A DNA stretch of 64,000 bases from Brachypodius melanocephalos. Lineage: Eukaryota; Chordata; Aves; Passeriformes; Pycnonotidae. The stretch covers positions 2,588,867-2,652,866 of the forward strand of contig VZSR01003022.1 of NCBI GenBank assembly GCA_013398615.1. Reading direction: 5' to 3'. Positions within the stretch are counted from its first letter, which is position 1. Every line of letters begins with the position of its first letter. Below, one piece after another: positions 58,801 to 64,000 of this stretch. Both the position numbers and the translations under genes were made by a program. The notes under the pieces are model-generated. The model worked only from the letters and a program-made list of their open reading frames with translations, made no database searches and was not told the origin of the DNA.

Positions 58801-61118
58801 GCAAGAATGGTAAAGAGAACACAAGGTGGTATAAACAGGAGCAGAAAGGGCAGGAGGATCGTGTGCTCCTCCTTATCATCCCCACTATCAGCAGAGAACA
58901 GAACATAGTATCTATCTTCTGTTGGGCTTTACCCTTCCAAATCAGCTGAGCAGCAGTTGAAAGGGTAAGTCTGAAAAGAAGCCCTAGGCAGGGATTGAAG
59001 CGAGGCTGCCTAATGCTGAAGGCAGACAACGAAAAAACAGTTAAATATTCCACAGTTATCTTAATCTGTGTTAAGGAGTTTCAAGGATGGAAACTAATTT
59101 CTTATCCATGCCCAGAATGGGCAGAAAATGATGGTTTCAAAATTGCAACCAGAAGGACTAAGGTTAGACATTGGGAAATCTTTTCTAGGAACAGTGGAAC
59201 GGATTAGAAGAAACTGTGGAGGCTGTGGAATTGCCATTATTGTCCCAAATAAAATGGGTTGGACAAGCAGCTGCCAGAAGAGCCATAGGCATGACACTGT
59301 GGAGGCCTGGAACACAGCAGTGTTCCTGAAGATATTTTCAGCAACACACAACTCCTGAATTCCATGCTCAGGTTGGCTGACAGATGAAATGCAAATTCAT
59401 GTCATCTGCACTTAATCATACTGGAAGATTCTACTTAGAGAAGCAGAGGTTTCAAAGACCTAAGCAGCCTGTGAGGTTAAAGAAACCTGTTGGGCTGGGA
59501 AATGAAACAATGACGAAAAATCTTGTGAAAGAATGATGAGCCAAACTCAGCTGTGATTACATTCACTGCAGCAGCATCTCAGCATACGTGGAGCAGCACA
59601 CAAGTGAGTAGTGACAGCCATTTCTAGAGCAGGAAAAGCAAAATGTGGACAAGGAGTGTGTACACACATATACAGATACATCCATCCATATATATATTTT
59701 AGTATGTACACAGAGAAACACAGATCTCAACAGAGAGAAGTTCTGCCTCTGAAAGAATAAGGTAACTCTGCTCACAAAGTTTCCATTAAAAAAAAGAAAA
59801 AGTGCCCCAAAACATAGCAAAAAGAGATGCATGGACATACTTGTTGAGGTGCTTCATCTTTAGGTACTCCATGGCAAACATGGCTCCTCCTCCAGGCAGG
59901 TCCATTACTTTGATGGGCTGAGGCACTTTCACAATCTTGGTTTTCTGAATCGCTTCCAAACTTGCCATTTCCCCTTCAAACATTTTTCTAGCCTGTCAAG
60001 GAATAAGAAAATCCTTGGGCTAAACTATGGATATCTACAATGAGTACTTTGGGAAAAAAACCCAGACTTTTGACAAAGTGGCAAGGAGTTAAATCCTCTT
60101 GATAAAAGGAGAGAGCTGCAGCAAGGCTTCAGTCCATACATGAAGACTTCAGGGCCTTAAACCTAACTTCTTTTTTTCTTCCTAAATTCATTCCAAGGCT
60201 GTAGGATACGTCACATTTCACCCTGATTTCCAGCTGCTTATGAAGATAGCAAACTACCTGGATGCAACAGCATCTCTGAGGATAATGTGGCCACTGCTAA
60301 ATGAGGTAACAATGAGCCCTTAAACTGGTTCTTCTTTCTCCACAGGCCACTGGATGGGAACGACAGCACAAATATTAAGCATGTGCTCTGCATTCTTGAA
60401 GCAAAGGTGCTGTTCTTCACGGCAGTTTAGGATGATTTTGACATTGATAAAGCAAATTTCTGATGCACTGTGGTGTTAGAAAAAGCAATTGAGTATGCAT
60501 TTAGTAATAGGTAAGTCAAGAGTTTGGCTTGAGAAGCTGCAAGAGTTTTACTTTTAGAAATGCAAAAAGCAGTGGGGATATTTGAACCTTCTGTAGCTTT
60601 AAAGATAATACGTGAGTTTTAGCACTGGCCCCTGTTTGTACCCTCCCATTATCGATCCTCCCAACTGGAACATGAAAAAGAATGCAGTGAATGCAAAGTC
60701 AGCTCTGGGCTTTTCCAAACTCTATGTACCACAATAACAGCTTTGTGCTTGGCCTCCTTTTTACAGGAATTACAGTTCATTACTGCTGTTGAAGGTTATC
60801 ACATTGCATTACACTGCATTTCACACTAACCAAACCTGCTACATTAATTCTGGATATAAAATAGATACAGCTTTAAAAAGAATACTGAGAACTGGAATAA
60901 TTATGTATTATTAACGATCAGCTGCTTTTAAAATAAAAAGCTATCTCTATGCATTCATAAGATCTGCTGGCATTGACCTGAGGTTTGTGGTTGATTTTCA
61001 CAAATATCCGTCCTCTGTCTGTCTCATACGTTTGGCCTTGGCTGATGCATCCTCCCCCAGAGCTCCCTAGTGCCTTCAGAATGTTGGTGTTCAGCTCTGC
61101 CTTCAGGATCTTCTCCAT
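55524..61118 (-). CDS. FN3K: FN3K, fructosamine-3-kinase (six exons, 309 aa, complete)
   Basis: Phosphorylates the 3-hydroxyl of fructosamines on glycated proteins with ATP, destabilising the adduct so that the lysine is restored. It is a cytosolic, protein-kinase-like fold. Six exons join in frame to 930 nt, or 309 residues, the same as mammalian FN3K. Visible elements are a P-loop region GSSGGGC with Cys24 (the redox-sensitive position known in human FN3K), Lys41 in IFVKIN, E55 in MFEGE, the catalytic loop HGDLWAGN with D217 and N222, and D234 in FDPACFYG. The segment VNEWQSDWPSFFIRHRLQAQ then LDLIEKDYGDREARELWS is closer to FN3K than to FN3KRP as I recall them; GGGCISQG is FN3KRP-like. The start is at ATG 61118 (ACCATGG context); an ATG two codons upstream is also in frame. 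Confidence 0.93.
56633..56755 (-). CDS. FN3K: FN3K exon 5
   Basis: A 123-bp, phase-0 exon of 41 codons, from VNEWQSDWPSFFIRHRLQ to DREARELWSQLK. Acceptor TTTTCCAG, donor GTATGA. Confidence 0.95.
57571..57653 (-). CDS. FN3K: FN3K exon 4
   Basis: An 83-bp exon encoding (G)KGAGRSEAQFVDQFGF, then HIATCCGYIPQ, corresponding to the family KFGFHTVTCCGFIPQ. Acceptor TTCTATAG, donor GTATGG. Confidence 0.93.
58506..58597 (-). CDS. FN3K: FN3K exon 3
   Basis: A 92-bp exon encoding (K)YSSKLGEQIAELHLYNQK, then LGEKLKAEGSTI plus one base. It was placed by similarity and phase. Acceptor CCTACAG, donor GTAAAGC. Confidence 0.93.
59100..59310 (+). mobile_element. Diverged CR1 LINE fragment (sense) in FN3K intron 2
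   Basis: Contains AAGGTTAGACATTGGGAAAT, a GGAACAGTGGAACGG stretch and TGTGGAGGCTGTGGAATTGC. These resemble the CR1 pattern of a target-distal GTTAGATATTAGGAAAAA followed by GAGGTTGTGGAATCACC. It is old and degenerate. Confidence 0.55.
59841..59992 (-). CDS. FN3K: FN3K exon 2
   Basis: A 152-bp exon encoding ARKMFEGEMASLEAIQKTKI, VKVPQPIKVMDLPGGGAM and FAMEYLKMKHLN plus two bases. Acceptor TTGACAG, donor GTATGT. Confidence 0.94.
60978..61118 (-). CDS. FN3K: FN3K exon 1
   Basis: Encodes MEKILKAELNTNILKALGSS, GGGCISQGQTYETDRGR and IFVKINHKPQ (47 codons, phase 0). The donor CAG|GTCAATG is non-consensus at +3 to +6, but the junction to ARKMFEGE fits the family exactly. Confidence 0.92.
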
Positions 61119-61634
61119 GGTCATTCCCAGGCTGCTGCAGCCGCTCCTCTGCTAAACCTGCTGCGAAACAGGATTAAAGGTCTGGGTCCTTCTGTCACTG
61201 TCACTCTGCGATGAGGTAGGAAGGGCCACCCACCACAGAAAAAAAATGGAAAAAAAAAAAAAGCAGCTTAAAAAATAGCTCAGCCAGAGAGAACGTTTCA
61301 AGATGCTTTGCTTGCCGTGGGATTTTATAGCTATACACGAAAAATAAAATTCTTTATAAGTATTTGCTAGAATAAACTGGAGAGATTAATTCTAGGGAAG
61401 GTGGGTCCTGGGGCCTCTCAGCCGTGCTAGAGCTGCTGGTATTTGTAGTTTGGAGCCGCTCCAAAGCTCCGGAATCGCCGCCGTTTTAGGCCAATCCACT
61501 AGAGGGAAGATGAAGGCAGCCCCAGGAATCGCCACAGGCGCTGTATCGGGGGCATTTGGTGTGAAATCCAAAGTTTCAGCCCAAAAGGATGTGATCAAAT
61601 CCGCTAATCGGCCGGGAGGGGTGCGGGGAGGAGG
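61119..61634. promoter_or_regulatory. Divergent promoter between FN3K and the RAB40B-like exon
   Basis: Only 516 bp separate the two divergent start codons. The segment holds a CCAAT box on the plus strand at 61491-61495. An ACTACAA element on the minus strand (61443-61449) resembles the core of ZNF143/SBS sites found in bidirectional promoters. GC and CpG content rise towards the right. Whether the FN3K 5' UTR has an extra exon cannot be told from sequence. Confidence 0.5.
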
Positions 61635-61764
61635 ATGAGCCGAGCGGGGAGCCCGGCTGGAGCCCACGATTCCCAGCAGGAATTCCTGCCAGTGCGGGAC
61701 AGTGCCGAGGGGAGAGGGGAGATCCTGGCTGGGCTGCGGGACGGGACCTGCGGGCACAGCGCGG
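61635..61764 (+). pseudogene. RAB40B: RAB40B-like first coding exon, P-loop degenerate (possible pseudogene or fast-evolving exon)
   Basis: An open frame from ATG 61635 (A at -3) to a donor GCG G|GTGAGC at 61765 reads MSRAGSPAGAHDSQQEFLPV, RDSAEGRGEILAGLRDGTCG and HSA. Compared from memory with human RAB40B (MSALGSPVRAYDFLLKFLLV, GDSDVGKGEILASLQDG), about 21 of the first 37 positions are identical without gaps, and the exon end and splice phase also fit. RAB40B is a Rab-type GTPase with a SOCS box acting as a Cullin-5 adaptor. The P-loop GDSDVGKGE has become RDSAEGRGE, losing Gly21 and Lys27. The LLKF strand is QQEF, and about four residues are missing after LRDG. No stop is present. Position and strand match the RAB40B neighbour of the FN3K locus in human. 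Exon 2 is not in the window, which is expected given a long first intron. Function as a GTPase is doubtful. Confidence 0.55.
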
Positions 61765-61770
61765 GTGAGC

Positions 61771-62495
61771 GGCACCCCCGGGTCCCGGTGTGAGGGGCGG
61801 CTGCTGCCGGTGTGAGAGGGGCTTGTTCCTGCAGTAATAGAGGGCTGTTCCCGGTGTGAGGGGCGGCTGCTCCCGGTGTGAGGGGCGGCTGCTCCTGCAG
61901 TGAGGGGCGGCTGCTCCTGCAGTGAGGTGACAGGGACTGTCCCGGTGTGCGGGAACAGTTCCTGCCGTGTTGGGGGGCTGTTCCCGATATGAAGGGGGCT
62001 TGTTCCTGCAGTGATGGAGGGCTGCTCCCGGTGTGAGAGCGGGGAGGCTGTCCCAGTGTGAGGAGGGCTTGTTCCTGCGGTGATGAAGGGCTGTTCCCGG
62101 TGTAACGGGGGGCTGTTCCCGCTGTTATGGGAACAGCAGGTCCCGGTGTTACGGAGGCTGTTCCCGCAAGGATGGGGGGCAGTTCCCGGTGTGAGAGGAT
62201 GCTGTTCCCGGTGCGAAGACGGGCTGTTCCCGGTGTTATGAGGGACTGTTCCCGATGTGAGGGGGAACAGGTGCTCCCGCTGTGAGGGGATGCTGTTCCC
62301 GGTGTTATGAGGGACAGTTCCCGCTGTGAGGGGATGCTGTTCCCGGTGTTATGAGGGACAGTTCCCGGTGTGAGGGGATGCTGTTCCCGGTGTTATGAGG
62401 GACAGTTCCCGGTGTGAGGGGATGCTGTTCCCGGTGTTATGAGGGACTGTTCCCGATGTGAGGGGACAGTTCCCGGTGTGACGGGAGTCTGACAC
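61771..62495. repeat. GC-rich minisatellite, 22-bp unit with 44-bp higher-order repeat
   Basis: About 30 imperfect copies of a unit like GGCTGTTCCCGGTGTGAGGG. At 62284-62457 pairs of units form a 44-bp higher-order repeat (GAGGGGATGCTGTTCCCGGT, then GTTATGAGGGACAGTTCCCG and so on), with starts at 62284, 62328, 62372 and 62416. It begins six bases after the donor of the RAB40B-like exon. Confidence 0.93.
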
Positions 62496-64000
62496 TGTTC
62501 CCCGCTCCACACAAACTCCCCGTGGCCCTCAAGACCCGAACACACGGATTCCTGTGTAATGGCAGCGCACACTCCATTTAAGTACCACACTGACAAAAAT
62601 TAGAACGTGAAGTCTTATTTTGGAGCTTGCTCACCACAGAAATGGTGCTTTGGGATGAATGATACATCCAATGTCACCGAAAGGACGTGACATCCTGCTG
62701 CTGGATTTCCATACTGTGTTTTAGTTTCTGATGTGCACAATACCATCGGTTTCAGTTTTGGGTGGTTTTGTACAGGGGATAAATACCATTATATTCAATT
62801 CTTAACTCCATGAAATCTGGACAGTGACTTACTAATAAAAGAAAATCCTGGTTTTTTTGCAAACAATTAAAAATATAAAAATGAGTCATGGGTCTGCATA
62901 TTCAGGCAGAGGTACTTAAAAAGCATTAAACACAATGAATATATATTTAACACAATTAAAATGTGTTCATTACAATAAAACGTATTAAATATACTTAACA
63001 ATGTATTTATCATTGTTAAATTCTATCAATAGTGTGACAAGTTCTGTAGTGCCACAATTGTGCACTTGGATTCCTTGTGAAGTTCCCTCAGTAACTTTTA
63101 AGGACAAATTTCACTAAGCTAAAAACGGATCTATAATTATTATGTACATGCACAACAAAGTTTTGTCTCATTAGTGTATGTAATTATTTTGATAAATGTT
63201 TTGTCTGTTTTTAATACTTTGAGGAATTAATTTCTAAGTTAAATACTTTTCTCCAAGAAAAAATTACATTTCATACCACTCTATGAGAAAGTTCTAGGAG
63301 AAGAATGCCACAGATGCTGTGGTAAAAAAAACATGACTTGAAGAACACTGTTTCAAAAGTAAATAAATTGAATGTTTCTGGAAAAGAAATCCTTTCTTCA
63401 GATGCTTTGGAAATGGTTTCTTTAACTGGAGAGGGTTGGCTTTATATTCCTTTAGAAGAATTTGAAGAACACTATACCCGAATTAGATATCAGGAATGTG
63501 AACTCAGCCTTTAAGTATCATATAAGGCTTCTGATACAACACCTGTCTACAAAATTGTTACCTGAAATGTGGAAGAATAACTCAAGCCAGGTCTTTCTTG
63601 TGTGAAGGGATTGTGTGACTCCTCCTCCTCAGTAATAACAATCCTTTGGTGCAGCTTCATCCCAATTTCCTCTCAGTGTTTCCACTGCTGTGAGACACCA
63701 CTCAGAGTCTGAGATGTTCCTCCTGGACCACTGGCAATTATACCCTTGGCTTCTTCAATCACCGGTCTGGTCCCTTTCTGTGACATGCAGAGGAATGCCT
63801 GGCTGGAGGGAGCATTTCCCTGGGTGTGTGACCATCACCGAGGCCAGAGTCTCTGTTCCTCCCTCCAGCCACGACAAACACAAGGTAAGGAGAGGCTGGA
63901 GCAGCACTCCTCGCTCCTGGTAACACCTGCAGCAATCCCACATGGATTAAGTAAAGCCTGGGGCCCTAGCTGGGCAGGAGAAGCTTTTTAAAAAACCAAA
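62496..64000. other. Non-coding right end of window
   Basis: AT-rich sequence (62.5-63.6 kb), then a more balanced stretch with short ORFs on both strands at 63.69-63.99 kb and no family resemblance. No RAB40B exon 2 (expected to begin near IDYKTTTILLDG) and no second FN3K-family gene were found. Confidence 0.7.

Noticed and set aside
61392..61775. 127-codon minus-strand ORF in the divergent promoter
   Set aside because: Pro-rich, composition-driven and antisense to the RAB40B-like exon, with no family match.
1..64000. CRISPR arrays, operons, toxin-antitoxin or phage modules
   Set aside because: The window is intron-containing vertebrate DNA. The repeats present are minisatellites, microsatellites and CR1 fragments without CRISPR-like regular spacers.
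62496..64000. FN3KRP or RAB40B exon 2 in the right end
   Set aside because: No frame shows HGDLWGGN-like or DTSGQGRF-like motifs, and the ORFs at 63.69-63.99 kb match nothing I recognise.

Overview
This is a stretch of vertebrate nuclear DNA, almost certainly from a bird. It holds small exons with GT/AG borders in long AT-rich introns. It also holds several CR1 LINE fragments of the avian type and protein sequences very close to known amniote genes. It contains no bacterial operon, phage, CRISPR array or other prokaryotic system. A run of exactly 100 N (390-489) marks an assembly gap.

Layout, left to right. (1) 1-52658, minus strand: the first 14 coding exons of TBCD (tubulin folding cofactor D), about 492 codons or roughly 40% of the protein. 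The gene runs off the left edge after exon 14 (5105-5261). All exon junctions keep the reading frame. (2) Inside the 21.9 kb TBCD intron between exons 13 and 14, on the opposite (plus) strand, sits ZNF750, the epidermal differentiation transcription factor. It has two coding exons (21305-22728 and 23181-23901, 714 aa). A candidate non-coding first exon ends near 16648. (3) 52659-55523: the GC-rich TBCD promoter, a minisatellite and an AT-rich spacer. (4) 55524-61118, minus strand: a complete six-exon FN3K (fructosamine-3-kinase) gene of 309 codons, the same length as mammalian FN3K. (5) 61119-61634: a short divergent promoter. (6) 61635-61764, plus strand: an exon that aligns with the start of RAB40B but has lost key P-loop residues. 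It is followed by a 0.7 kb GC-rich minisatellite and AT-rich sequence to the right edge.

The order TBCD - FN3K - (RAB40B) and the nesting of antisense ZNF750 in TBCD match the human 17q25.3 block as I remember it, read in reverse. The difference is that only one FN3K-family gene lies between TBCD and the RAB40B-like exon here, where mammals have FN3K and FN3KRP. The genes do not form one pathway: TBCD acts in tubulin heterodimer assembly, ZNF750 in epithelial differentiation and FN3K in protein deglycation.

I found no previously undescribed system. The points most worth a second look are the degenerate RAB40B-like exon and its head-to-head arrangement with FN3K, the single FN3K-family copy, the hairpin-bearing tandem duplication at 29.84-30.10 kb, and the nested ZNF750/TBCD arrangement. 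Protein comparisons were made from memory of family sequences, without a database search.
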